Part shown: positions 41,312 to 50,880 of the stretch, one piece after another | How positions within the stretch are numbered: position 1 is the first letter of the stretch | Layout of the letters: the number at the start of each line of letters is the position of its first letter | NCBI GenBank assembly: GCA_938743325.2 | Contig: OW568888.1 | Coordinates: 1-64,000, forward strand | DNA from: Pycnococcus provasolii | Taxonomy: Eukaryota > Chlorophyta > Pseudoscourfieldiophyceae > Pseudoscourfieldiales > Pycnococcaceae | Length of the DNA: 64,000 nt | Reading direction: 5' to 3' | Notes under the pieces: model-generated | The model's input: the letters and a program-made list of their open reading frames with translations, nothing else | Told to the model about the DNA's origin: nothing | The model's database searches: none | Position numbers and translations under genes: made by a program

Positions 41312-42319
41312 TCACACGAGCGTCTCTTCGAAGAGGTGTTGCCGCTTGATCGCCGTGTGAAAGTTCGACGGCGCGTTGCTAAAGTCAACCTCGAGTTGCT
41401 CGGGCTCGACAAACTCCTCGCCAACGCGCATCGCCTTCTCCTCGCGCCGCCGATCCGCCGCGGAGAATGCGCCGTGGAACGGCTCCGAGGCGTTCAACGT
41501 CGGCTGCCTCGACACTGGCCGTTGCTTGACAGCCGTGAAGAACGGCGACTTGGACATGCGAAGTGCGCTCGACGCCTGCTCCGTGCGCATGCGTCGGTCC
41601 CGTTCGTCGAGGTAAGGCTCGCTGGCACGAATCGTCATCTTCGTGCTTCCGAGTGAGTTCGTGCTCCTCTGGATCACCGGCTTGTGTGCACCCTTCGCGT
41701 CTTTCGTCGTCTCTCGCAGGTGGTCCTCGAGCGGCCTTCCCGCGACGCTCGGCTTTCCTCCCACGACCGCGCTGAACGGCGAGTTGTAGATTCCCGCGCA
41801 GCTGTGCGTGGAGACGAGGTGGTGCATGCCCTGAATGGTTTTCCGAAACGCCGCGGTTGCCGCCTCCGCCTGTTCGTGTTCGAGCTTGACGAGCTGTTCG
41901 TGCAGCGTGGACTCGTTCGCTCGGTTGACGTCGTCCGAGCGGCTTGCGACAGCTTGCAGGTACGCCTTCCGCGCGTAGAAGGAGTGGATGTGAACGCGGC
42001 TTAGGTGCCCTCTGTAGATTCTCTGAATTTCCGTCGCCGCGGCTGTGAAGTAGACTTTCCTGAGCGCCTCGTCAGCGTGTGCGCGGTACGTGTCGAACCT
42101 CCTCCGGCCGAGGTACCCTCTCCACAGCCTTTGGACGTGCACGGTCGCTCGCAGCAGGCTTCTCAGTCCCTTTCTGATTTTGTGCGCCCGAAACAGCGCC
42201 TGAATGCGTGCTGCTGAGGATGTTTCAAAGGGCCGCGACGACTCTGCAAAGTCCAACGTAGATAGGACATTGTCCAGGAGCGGCGGGACCAATAAGGCTA
42301 GGTGCGCGAGTTTCGCCAT
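41312..42319 (-). CDS. SPATA17-like IQ-motif protein (ciliary/flagellar)
   Basis: A 335-aa protein from the ATG at 42319. Three IQ-type calmodulin-binding motifs lie in the first ~125 residues: AARIQALFRAHKIRKGLRSL, VHVQRLWRGYLGRRRFDTY and ATEIQRIYRGHLSRVHIHSF. Then come YNSPFSAVVGGKPSVAGRPLE and the C-terminal DFSNAPSNFHTAI. The spacing of three IQ motifs at the N-terminus, the HHLVSTHSCAGIYNSPF element and the length match SPATA17, an axoneme/centriole-linked protein conserved in flagellated eukaryotes. This suggests the organism makes flagella. It converges on the SNF2 gene with 147 bp between stops. Confidence 0.82.
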   Translation of the reverse strand: MAKLAHLALLVPPLLDNVLSTLDFAESSRPFETSSAARIQALFRAHKIRKGLRSLLRATVHVQRLWRGYLGRRRFDTYRAHADEALRKVYFTAAATEIQRIYRGHLSRVHIHSFYARKAYLQAVASRSDDVNRANESTLHEQLVKLEHEQAEAATAAFRKTIQGMHHLVSTHSCAGIYNSPFSAVVGGKPSVAGRPLEDHLRETTKDAKGAHKPVIQRSTNSLGSTKMTIRASEPYLDERDRRMRTEQASSALRMSKSPFFTAVKQRPVSRQPTLNASEPFHGAFSAADRRREEKAMRVGEEFVEPEQLEVDFSNAPSNFHTAIKRQHLFEETLV

Positions 42320-43220
42320 GGCCGAAGTGAAGTGGGAAGGGGGAAGGGCTCGAGGAAGAAAAGCGGGTCACCGGGTCACTGCAACTACTGCAACTATCTG
42401 GTCGGGTGAACCACTCAACCACTCCGACTGTCCGAGTCCGACCAGTTCTTTTCCCAACGAGTGATTTCCCCCGTGTGCCTAATCGCTCGACCAAACCAAA
42501 TCACCAAAGCAACACGGTGTTGCCCCAATGAGGGGTGGGATGGGAAACTGGGAAAGGGCAGAAGGGAGTTCCCGCTATTAAATAGGGGCACACCTTAGAC
42601 TAGTACTATTCTTCCCGGCTAGTATTTTATTTATCGCCTTGGCAAGAGGCTAGGGAGGACACCACCTGAGGACCACGTTGGTCTTCGTTTCCCTTCCCGA
42701 GCCTCAATGGGGGTTCCTCCCTTCCTTGCTTCGAGAGGGCCTGGTCGGGTCACGGGTGGGTGTCGGCGAGGGATCCCACCATGTGCCACCGGTGCCTGTC
42801 AGCCGGTGCCGATGGGGTGTCCTTCCTCTTGGTGTGGTTGGTACTTGGTGTGGTCCGTCGCTCCTTGAAGGGACTCATCAACTGTTCGACAGTAGACGAG
42901 TAAAGGTGTATTCTGGGTATCATATGTAGGTAGCGCTGTTAAGGTTAGGATCACCGGTGTCGAGTAGACTGGTCACTGGCAGACTGCCTTGGCTGACTGG
43001 AGTTTGGGGAGAGACCTTGTACCTTCAGGGATTTCCCAGCGAGATGGAGAACGACGAAGTCTTGCACGTCGGGAGAGAGGGAGTGAGGGTAACAGAGGAG
43101 AACTCCCGTTTTCTCTCTGACCGACGTTGTTACTGTAGTCTGTATCGTGCCGTCGTTGAACACCCATAATTATCGTAGTACGCCGCGAGTGGTTCTTGCA
43201 AGCTCTGCCATGCAAGCAAG
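42320..43220. other. Gene-free stretch upstream of SPATA17-like
   Basis: About 0.9 kb with no convincing frame on either strand. The part next to 42319 is presumably the promoter. No RNA gene was recognised. Confidence 0.45.
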
Positions 43221-43221
43221 G

Positions 43222-43756
43222 TACTGTCTGAAATGATAAACGGACCGGTCATTTGTAAGTCGTCCCAATGGTCGTGTCATACCAGGTGGTTTTTGGCCGT
43301 ACAAGTGCTCATTGGGCGAGGCCCTTGGGTGGTCTATGCGACGCCGTCGCGAGGAACGGGGTAAAACGAACACTCGCGTGGACACAACCAGCGAAAGGGG
43401 GACACCTCCGCCATGACCGCCAAATGTTAAACGGACCGTATCATCGGGGAAGTCGGGGGGAAATAGAGGGACTCTGATTTTCCCAAATTGGTCCCGGATT
43501 TCTGTCGGGGCAAATTCCCCCCCGACTTACAAATGGATTTTCGGATTTTAATGGCGGAACGCTGTTTTGTCGCGAATTTGTGAGCAGCTCGTGCGTTGGT
43601 TTTCTACGTGGTATGTGTGTGCAAGTAGGCCTACACCCATAGTGTACCACTGCCACAAACCACGGGTGAAACGGACTTGGGACGGCCCAGTTGTGGGGTT
43701 GACTTACAAATCCGGTCCGTTTAACATGGGCGGTCCGTTTATCATTTCAGACAGTA
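43222..43756. mobile_element. MITE-like non-autonomous element with TIRs and TA duplication
   Basis: The ends are inverted copies of CTGTCTGAAATGATAAACGG plus ACC (43224-43246 and 43732-43754), perfect over 23 bp, or 26 bp if the flanking GTAC is counted. TA flanks both sides, so the element is about 531 bp. A second inverted layer lies inside: CGGACCGG...ATTTGTAAGTC at 43241-43261 against its complement at 43701-43719. TTAAACGGACCG also recurs near 43427. No coding frame is seen. TA target preference fits a Tc1/mariner-mobilised MITE, but its TIRs differ from those of the element at 34373. Confidence 0.8.
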
Positions 43757-44088
43757 CTGTACGCTGCCCAGGTACACAAGAGGTAGGTACAGTACAGTAC
43801 ATACACGTGACTTCACGCACTCAGTTACGTACACAGACTATCCTGGTACATACTCCCGACGAGAGAGCCCGTTGTTGCGCGATCGAGATTCGGAGATTGA
43901 TGTGCTTCGGAGGTCAAAAGGCCTCCGTTTTGCCCTCCGAAGTTGGCCTCAAAAGTCTGGCCAACTGAGAACAAATGACTGTAGGGTAAGTGAGGAGAGA
44001 AGGAACGGGGCACCACGGAACTGAACGGAACTGAACGGAACGTTACACCACTTGAAGTTTTAGTTCTCAACGCAACTCGTTCGGACCC
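43757..44088. promoter_or_regulatory. Upstream region of the hybrid histidine kinase
   Basis: 332 bp between the MITE-like element and the kinase start. It contains a GTACAGTACAGTACATAC run (43788-43805) and CGGAACTGAACGGAACTGAA direct repeats (44019-44042). Confidence 0.4.
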
Positions 44089-46935
44089 ATGGCGGCGGCG
44101 GCGGCGGCGGCACACGTGGCTTCGGGCCAGCAGCCTCCAAGCGCACCACCACCTTCACCGTTACACTCTCCCTCCTTGGCCTCGATGGCTGGTGTGGTTG
44201 CTGACTTCGAGCTCGACCGGCTTGGACTGTGCTTTCGAAGCGACAAAGCGCTGCACGCGTACAAGCAAAGGAGGGAAGGGTCACTCAAAGGCAACGTCGT
44301 GCTGTGCGTGCGCGTTCACGGCCTACTCGCTTGCATTGGACTACTTGTCATGATACGTGCACTTTACAAAGGAAATACCGTGGGAATCCGCGACATACGT
44401 GCACTGGCGTCACAAACCACGTTTACAGGTCTGCACGTTGGCGCACTCGTATACATGAATAGTCACGTGCGCGTGAGGCTTTTCAAGCTAGCCATTCACG
44501 CGTCGATACTGACGTGGCCATGTTTACTCGCACTCGAACAACTCTCAAGGCAAATGCAAACGGGCGAAGAGATCTTCATCATCTCACCCGGTCTCGTCTT
44601 CATGTTCACGAACCTTCTGTACGGGTCGTTCATGTACGACAGATACATCCTCTTTCTAACGCAAGCTTGTATCGTTGGCACGGCCATAATTGGCGTTAAG
44701 ATGTACGCGGCGTTCGCCCTGTCAAACGAAGTCGTCGATCCCATAGAACTGGTTATTTTTGATGTTGCAATCTTTACGGCTACGGTCCTTCTGATGCTCC
44801 CTTCCGCAGAGCGTACGAGACGCCAGCTTGTTCTCGCAGAGCTGCGCCTCGAGAAAGCGAAGGACGACGACGCTGCCGAACGCAAGCATTTCATGCGGCG
44901 TGTCTTGCACGACCTCAAGACACCGCTCGGCGCGCTTCTGCGCGCAATCTCCACGCCAAACCCAGACAGCCGCCTCGCTTACATTCTCACCGAGCTGGTG
45001 AGACATCAGGTGCAGGCTCTCAACTACAGTAATGACATGCCCAAGGTGTACACTACGATAAACATTCAGCAGCACTTCGCGAGAACCGTGCAGATCTACG
45101 AGCCGCTCATGGAGGCTTGCGAGCAGTCGCTCGCGCTCGAATGCTTCGACAGCAATGACAGCAGTGCCGTGGCGATTCCCGTCGAGCTCCTTGATCGCGC
45201 AGTGGCTAATTTGCTGAGCAACGCCTCGAAATTCACGCTGGATCGGGGGAAAATCACGCTCACCGTCTCGCTGATAAATGTCGAGGGAGCTGAGGCTGAT
45301 GAGCGGAGCGAGCTTCGTGTGGAGGTGCGCGATACTGGCAAAGGCGTGCCGACGGATCAACGCGACTCGATTTGGCTTGCGGGGCACAAGCTTCAGTCGG
45401 ATGCCGTTGGACTTGGGCTCGGGCTACCAAGCGTCAAGCTCTTCGCGGAGGGAGAAGGTGGTCGGGTGTGGTGCACCTCCAACGAAGTCGATGGCGAGGG
45501 TGCGACGATTGGATTTTCCGTCCTGTGCCACGTGATCAACAAGGAGAATCAGCAGAGTCCCATCAACGGCGTGGCATCGCACGACGGCGCTGCTGTAGAG
45601 GATGTGGTGATCGCCATGCCACCATCACCGCTAACGAAATTTGACGAAGGTGACACACGGAGACAAAGTCGCCGTGGTGAGCAGGCGCGTGAGGAGAGCA
45701 CTGCTGATTGCGTCGACGGATGGCATATCCTGATTATCGATAACGATGAAGCGCAGAGGGTAATTCTCGAGCGTTGTGCCCGGGCCGAGATGATGATCTC
45801 GGATGTGACAACTGCCGACAATGGCCAAGATGGTCTCATGAAGATGGAGCGTGCAAACTTTGATGTCGTGCTCGCGGAAATGAACTTGCCAATTATGGAT
45901 GGATTGACTATGTTCGAGAAAGCTAGGAACAAGGGTTGCCTGCCAAAACTTGCACGGCTCATGACATTCGACGACAAGCTCGCCGCGATGATGAGAGACA
46001 GGTGCTCCTTTCATATACTCAGCAAGAGCTTGGGACTGCACGCTGTTATACGACGCGCACTAGTCGAATGCACAAATCCGGCTCAGCTGTGCTCACCAAA
46101 CGCTGTTGTTCGCGTCTTACTCGTCGACGACGACCGTATGCACATCGTGAATTTACGAAGGGATTTCAACAGACTTCTTTCCAGCACCGAAGTCCACTGT
46201 GCTTACAATGGACGGAAAGGACTTGAGCTCCTTCGCAGAACGAGTTACGACGTCCTTATCACGGACTTCAACATGCCGGAGATGGATGGTTTGTCCATGC
46301 TGCAGGCGGCACGAAAGGAGGGCATAGCACCGCCTGTATGCAAGTTGGTCACTGCATCGACACCAATGTCCCTTGATGCTTTGAGCAAGGAAGGTATCAT
46401 GCATCTTGACGACGTCTATGACAAGTGTGATCTATCGCGCGACCCCGTTCGAGACGCACTTAGCATTATTGCGGACGGCACGAATCGACTGCTACCCGTA
46501 AGTGCACTTCTGAGAAACACCTCGGCCACCAATTGTCGCGTTTGCATCCTACTTGTTGATGACAATCCAACAGACCTCGCGAGCTTGCGAAGCGACTTTC
46601 AAGATGTTCTGCCAAGTGCCGAGATACATTCCGCTCGCGATGGGCAAGAAGGACTCGAGCTTCTTCGCAGCCGTTCGTACGACGTGGTTGTCACGGACTT
46701 GCACATGCCGGTGATGGACGGCGTGTCCATGCTTGAGGCTGCACGATCAGAGGGCATAAGGCCACGTGTGTGCAAATTGCTGACGGCGTCGTCGGTGGAT
46801 CTCGAATGGTTGACGCGCGAGTCCACAGGTCTTTCTGAGGAGGACATCTTTGAGAAGTGGGGAGCTAACGCGTCGTACATTTTACGCGGTTTCGTGTACG
46901 ACGTTGTGCAGCAGCTTACTAACGGAAGCTGCTGA
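44089..46935 (+). CDS. Membrane hybrid histidine kinase with three receiver domains
   Basis: A 948-aa two-component sensor from the ATG at 44089. After an Ala-rich start, about six hydrophobic segments (about 80-250) form a membrane sensor. The kinase core has the H box RRVLHDLKTPLGALL with His at about 274, the N box LLDRAVANLLSNASKF, G1 VRDTGKGVP and G2 GLGLGLPSVKLF. Receiver 1 (about 545-665) is degenerate: the phosphoacceptor position in VVLAEMNLPIMDG is Glu597 rather than Asp, and the acidic pair is D-N. Receivers 2 (about 674-800, Asp726 in ITDFNMPEMDG) and 3 (about 816-945, Asp870 in VTDLHMPVMDG) look functional. They resemble each other enough to be an internal duplication. No HPt domain is present, so a separate phosphotransfer protein would be needed. 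Confidence 0.94.
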   Translation: MAAAAAAAHVASGQQPPSAPPPSPLHSPSLASMAGVVADFELDRLGLCFRSDKALHAYKQRREGSLKGNVVLCVRVHGLLACIGLLVMIRALYKGNTVGIRDIRALASQTTFTGLHVGALVYMNSHVRVRLFKLAIHASILTWPCLLALEQLSRQMQTGEEIFIISPGLVFMFTNLLYGSFMYDRYILFLTQACIVGTAIIGVKMYAAFALSNEVVDPIELVIFDVAIFTATVLLMLPSAERTRRQLVLAELRLEKAKDDDAAERKHFMRRVLHDLKTPLGALLRAISTPNPDSRLAYILTELVRHQVQALNYSNDMPKVYTTINIQQHFARTVQIYEPLMEACEQSLALECFDSNDSSAVAIPVELLDRAVANLLSNASKFTLDRGKITLTVSLINVEGAEADERSELRVEVRDTGKGVPTDQRDSIWLAGHKLQSDAVGLGLGLPSVKLFAEGEGGRVWCTSNEVDGEGATIGFSVLCHVINKENQQSPINGVASHDGAAVEDVVIAMPPSPLTKFDEGDTRRQSRRGEQAREESTADCVDGWHILIIDNDEAQRVILERCARAEMMISDVTTADNGQDGLMKMERANFDVVLAEMNLPIMDGLTMFEKARNKGCLPKLARLMTFDDKLAAMMRDRCSFHILSKSLGLHAVIRRALVECTNPAQLCSPNAVVRVLLVDDDRMHIVNLRRDFNRLLSSTEVHCAYNGRKGLELLRRTSYDVLITDFNMPEMDGLSMLQAARKEGIAPPVCKLVTASTPMSLDALSKEGIMHLDDVYDKCDLSRDPVRDALSIIADGTNRLLPVSALLRNTSATNCRVCILLVDDNPTDLASLRSDFQDVLPSAEIHSARDGQEGLELLRSRSYDVVVTDLHMPVMDGVSMLEAARSEGIRPRVCKLLTASSVDLEWLTRESTGLSEEDIFEKWGANASYILRGFVYDVVQQLTNGSC

Positions 46936-47032
46936 AGGCGTGACCAAGGAAGATCACGCCTCGTATACGTGACAACAACAACAAAATAATTGTATCTTTT
47001 TGAATAATCAAAATTTTTGTACATGCTTAACT

Positions 47033-48304
47033 TTATTCGAGGCGCTCGAGCAAAGGCTCGTCGTCGAGGTAAGATGCATAAGCACTGGATGTAGATGCGT
47101 ACGCAAGCCGCGACGCCGCGCGCGCGATGGCGGCATGCACCTCTACGGGATTTGCTGCACCAGCAGCTGGAATGAATGGGAGATTGCGCATGACGAACGT
47201 CTGCGCCCAAAGCGGAGCATCGACAAAATTGCCGTGTTCGGCGCCGCGCACGTGCCAAACACCGATATTGTTGCGGCACGACGCGTCGCTCGCGCGCAAC
47301 GTGGAGCGCACTCCCTCACGAATCACGGGAGAGGCTGCGTATCCGTCTCCCATGAGAAGCTGGGCGTGCACGTTCAGGCCCGCCGCCGCCGCGTCACTTC
47401 CAGGCGATATGGCAGGGTCGTGCAGTATGGCGCCTTCAAACAGAGAAGGCACCCTGCGGCACGCGAGGATCGCTGTTGGCGCGCCGTAGCTGTGTCCGCC
47501 GACGAAGACGCGCGGAGTCACGCCGCTCACATCGGAAATCGTCGCGTGAAGGGCGCCGGACGAGACTTCCTGCCCCGCGCGCACGAGCTCGTCGACGCGT
47601 TTGTCGAGCGAAGAACGTGCACGTCGTGAGTCGAAGTGAACGGTTGCAGATCCGTCCGTGTGCTCGACGGCGGCTACGACTATGCCCTGCGCGGCGACCT
47701 GCCTCATCATCAGAGTTGCCATATCGGCGTTTCCGCCAAAGCCGTGGCTGTACAGCAGAACGGGGCACTTGCGCACATCCTCGTCGGACATGCGCGCGCC
47801 TTCGTCGCCGTCCACGCAACCCGACTTGGCTTCTGCGGACGCCAAGTGCGACAGGAGAAAGTGCGGGAGAAAAACTAGGTCCGCCATCGCGTTCGCGACG
47901 AGTTTGGAGGTGTACTGCGTGTATCGTCGCTGGCCTTCCGTTCCGTCGTCGGCCGCGGGATAGAAGACACGCGTTCGCAAGCCCGCAAGCTGCACGTGTC
48001 TCTCCGCCACCTCGCTCGTCGCCTTGGTTCCATTTTCCCGCCTAGCGGGAAGGTCGGCGCACATGCTGTTTGGAAACCCACGCACGAGCGCGTATGCCGT
48101 GAGTCTCACGGAAGCCGCGAGGGAAGAAGCCGTGGCCACCATGACGGCCACATCCTCGAGGATCGCCGACGCGACGTGACGAGAAGGCGAGAAGGCGTGA
48201 CGAGAAGGAGAAGGCTTAAAGGTTCGAGCGCGACACGCCCCCCTTAAAACGAGCGCACCGCCACGACTACTGCTGCTGATCATCATCGTCGTCGTCGGGC
48301 TCAT
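47033..48304 (-). CDS. Platelet-activating-factor acetylhydrolase-like alpha/beta hydrolase
   Basis: A 423-aa protein if begun at the ATG at 48304. The first ~65 residues are Ser/Arg/Ala-rich and fit an organelle-targeting leader. The hydrolase part shows CPVLLYSHGFGGN (oxyanion-hole region), VAAQGIVVAAVEHTDGSA, the nucleophile elbow VFVGGHSYGAPTA (Ser about 270) and a late VRGAEHGNFVD that could supply the catalytic His. SHGFGGN ... VAAVEHxDGSA ... GHSxGxxT is the signature order of PAF-acetylhydrolases, which cut short or oxidised sn-2 acyl chains from phospholipids. The frame is open for another 790 bp upstream, but that part is antisense to the neighbouring gene and is not expected to be coding. 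Confidence 0.8.
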   Translation of the reverse strand: MSPTTTMMISSSSRGGALVLRGACRARTFKPSPSRHAFSPSRHVASAILEDVAVMVATASSLAASVRLTAYALVRGFPNSMCADLPARRENGTKATSEVAERHVQLAGLRTRVFYPAADDGTEGQRRYTQYTSKLVANAMADLVFLPHFLLSHLASAEAKSGCVDGDEGARMSDEDVRKCPVLLYSHGFGGNADMATLMMRQVAAQGIVVAAVEHTDGSATVHFDSRRARSSLDKRVDELVRAGQEVSSGALHATISDVSGVTPRVFVGGHSYGAPTAILACRRVPSLFEGAILHDPAISPGSDAAAAGLNVHAQLLMGDGYAASPVIREGVRSTLRASDASCRNNIGVWHVRGAEHGNFVDAPLWAQTFVMRNLPFIPAAGAANPVEVHAAIARAASRLAYASTSSAYASYLDDEPLLERLE

Positions 48305-48527
48305 GCATGCGAAGTTGTGGTCCAGAATAAACACAACAGAGAAAGATATTTCTTCCAGAAATATTCCCCAAACAAAACAAATGGGAGGAGAGGAGCGATG
48401 GATTGATTGGGGGTTGGGATCAGAAGATGAGAAAATGAAAACGGTATATTCGGGGTTGGGTTCCGAGGGTGCCGCGGGACCCGTCAAGTCACCCCACACC
48501 ACCTCTGGACCTGGAGGACAACATAAC

Positions 48528-49996
48528 ATGTCGCGCTCGCACGTCTCTCCGATGTTTGCGCCCGTGTTGTGTGCCCTGTTCTGCGTGCTTGTGCGTGTGC
48601 GTGTGCGTGCGGCGGACCTCACGAACGCCGTCAACGTCGTCGCCGCTATACGCAACTCTGCCAACTCTGTGTCCAGCTCACGAGGCGAACACGGGAACCG
48701 CACACACACAGACTTGCCTCTGCACGCCGTCAGAAGAACGCACGGGCAGGCGACGCAGCTTGACGAAGGCGAGTGCGCGTCCGAGTGCAAGTTCCCGTGG
48801 ATCGAGTTCGGGAACGAGTGCAAGCGATGGAAAGATACCGCGGCGCACTTGCCTCTGGTGCCTGCGCCAACGCCGTGCCACACCGCCAGGAGGGCAGCTG
48901 TCGCGGCGAAGAACTTCGCGAGAACCATCAACTCGGCGTGCGAAACGAACGCTGCAAGCGGGTACCAAGTCGAGCCAAACAGCCAGGTTGAGGACGTGTC
49001 GAGCTTCGTGCTCACGCTCGCCGCGCCGTTCGCGTTTGCAAAGCCGATCCGGCAAAGCAGGGTGGTGAGCCGAGTCGCGGGATGCGCCGGACGCAACCCG
49101 CCCGCCGGGTGCTTCTTCGCGTCGCCGCTCTTCCACGCGTGCCCGTCTGGCGGAAAGGCGAAAACGATCGCCGAATTTCAACGTGGAAACTCTCGTCCGA
49201 TGCCATCCTTCTTTGCACACCTCGGGCCGTTCTGGCTCGCGGCTAGTTCTGCCGACGCCGTCTGGACGCCTCACGCCGAAATGTACCGCGCTTGCAACGA
49301 CGTCGCGCTGCGGCTTGGGTTGTCGCCACGGGAGTCGCTAAGAGGGAGCTCGACACACCTCGGCGGCTTTCACATGTTTCGCTGGAATGGCGACGTGCCG
49401 TACGCATCTGCCGTCGTATCGCGACAGGCGCACGTCGTATCTACCGCCAAGGCGCTCGCCGCGCTGAAAGAACGGTACGGATTTCATATTGCCGTCGTAC
49501 TCGTCACCGGTGGGATTAACGCGAATGACGTCGCGCGACACATCGCTGCAGTGGGCGTTGACGTGCGAACGGTGGTAGTGAGTGGCCCTTTGCGACAGAG
49601 CGGTGGTCGCCAGGAACGACTGGCAAGGGCGGCTCACAGGGAGCGCCTGCGTGCGCAGAACATCCAGCATGTGCGAGGCATTGCGAGCCACGTCAGGTCA
49701 GAACAGATGCCTCGGATTCGCTACACCGCAGAACGCAGCAAGCTACGCGCGCAGACAGCGACACTGACAGCGATGGCGCATGACGCCGCTAGTCGCGGCA
49801 ACCTCCTAAGAATTACGCCGACGCGACATAGGCGTCCATCGTCCGGTCGAAGATTGGCGCAGACGTACAAGGAGGAGGAAGAGGAGGAGGAACAGAGGGG
49901 GGAGACCGTGGAGGAGCACGTGGAGCACTTGGAGGAGCAGGAGGAGCACGAGGAGCAAGAGCACGAGCACATGGAGGAGCGCGTGGAGGAGCACGT

Positions 49997-50055
<59 letters not shown>

Positions 50056-50843
50056 CGCCGCACGATGCCGACGATCTCAAGCGCCTCGCCGATATTGACA
50101 ACGATGCCAGGCATCTTGGAGCGACACTCGACGCTGCGGCAGCGCGCTGGGGCGGCGATGCAAGCGGCGGAGGAGAGGCGAAAAACTTCGCGGATGCGTT
50201 TGAGAAGGAGGATGCGGTGGACGTCGTGGAGGAGGAAAATTTTGCTGATATCGCCGAAGAATCTTCCGGTGCCGCCGCCACCATTGAGGAGGTGGAGGAT
50301 GAGGATGCCGCTGATGTCTCGAACGACGATGCGGAGGATGCGCCCGAGGAGGTTGACGCCGCGGACGTCGTGCTTCCCGAGGCCAAGGGCGGGGAAGACG
50401 ACGCAGAGCCCGAACCTGAGATGAAGGACGACATGGTTCTTGAGGGCGTCACGTGGCATCCTCCTATTTCCGCAGCCAATGCGGCGATTGCGCTCGAGCT
50501 TCTTGCGGGCGGCGTAGCCTTCGTCGGAGATGCTGGCGGCGATGACGACGCTCGCCTCGCCTTCGAGCTCATCGCCGGACGCCTCGGATATGTGCCGCCG
50601 TTTGCGATGACTGGGCGGAAATCGTGGCGCTATGAGGCATCCAAGGTGGTTGACTACGACAAGCCGCCCGAATTCGAGCCCGGCCTGCTCGCGCGTCAGC
50701 TTGAGGAGGCGAAAGGCTCGCACACTTCTTCGTCGGAGTTTGCATTTCACAGCACGCGCCAGCAGCGTTTGCGCGCGCGGCACAGCACTCCGCGTCAGAT
50801 CGAAACGCCGTCAACGCGCGCGCGCATTCGAGGCATTCGATGA
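48528..50843 (+). CDS. Secreted or luminal acidic protein, glycosyltransferase-like N-terminal part (uncertain)
   Basis: A 771-aa protein from the ATG at 48528, chosen because it starts a clear signal peptide (MSRSHVSPMFAPVLCALFCV, then LVRVRVRAA). Residues about 85-360 form a Cys-containing globular part with CASECKFPWIEFGNECKRW, GGFHMFRWNGDVPYASAVVS and FHIAVVLVTGGINANDVARHI. The last two recall the arginine-binding and nucleotide-sugar strands of O-fucosyltransferase-like enzymes, but this is a weak resemblance. From about 445 to 650 it is highly acidic, with Glu-rich and Gln-Glu repeats (GAGCAG microsatellite). A small C-terminal domain (about 650-760) may be separate. The earlier in-frame ATG at 48303 lacks a signal peptide. 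Function unknown. Confidence 0.7.
49997..50054. repeat. GAGCAG hexanucleotide repeat (Gln-Glu tract)
   Basis: About nine tandem GAGCAG units inside the acidic protein gene encode Glu-Gln. It is the same hexamer as in the J-domain gene at 16482-16526. Confidence 0.9.
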
Positions 50844-50880
50844 TTTCATAAATACAACATTTGTTACTAATGATTAGCTT

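Noticed and set aside
34373-43756. The MITE at 43222 as a deletion derivative of the transposon at 34373
   Set aside because: Their terminal sequences do not match (GTATCCTGG versus CTGTCTGAAA). Only the TA target preference is shared.
48305-49096. N-terminal extension of the PAF-acetylhydrolase-like frame to 687 codons
   Set aside because: It is antisense to the signal peptide and globular domain of the divergent gene at 48528. The ATG at 48304 gives a more natural start.
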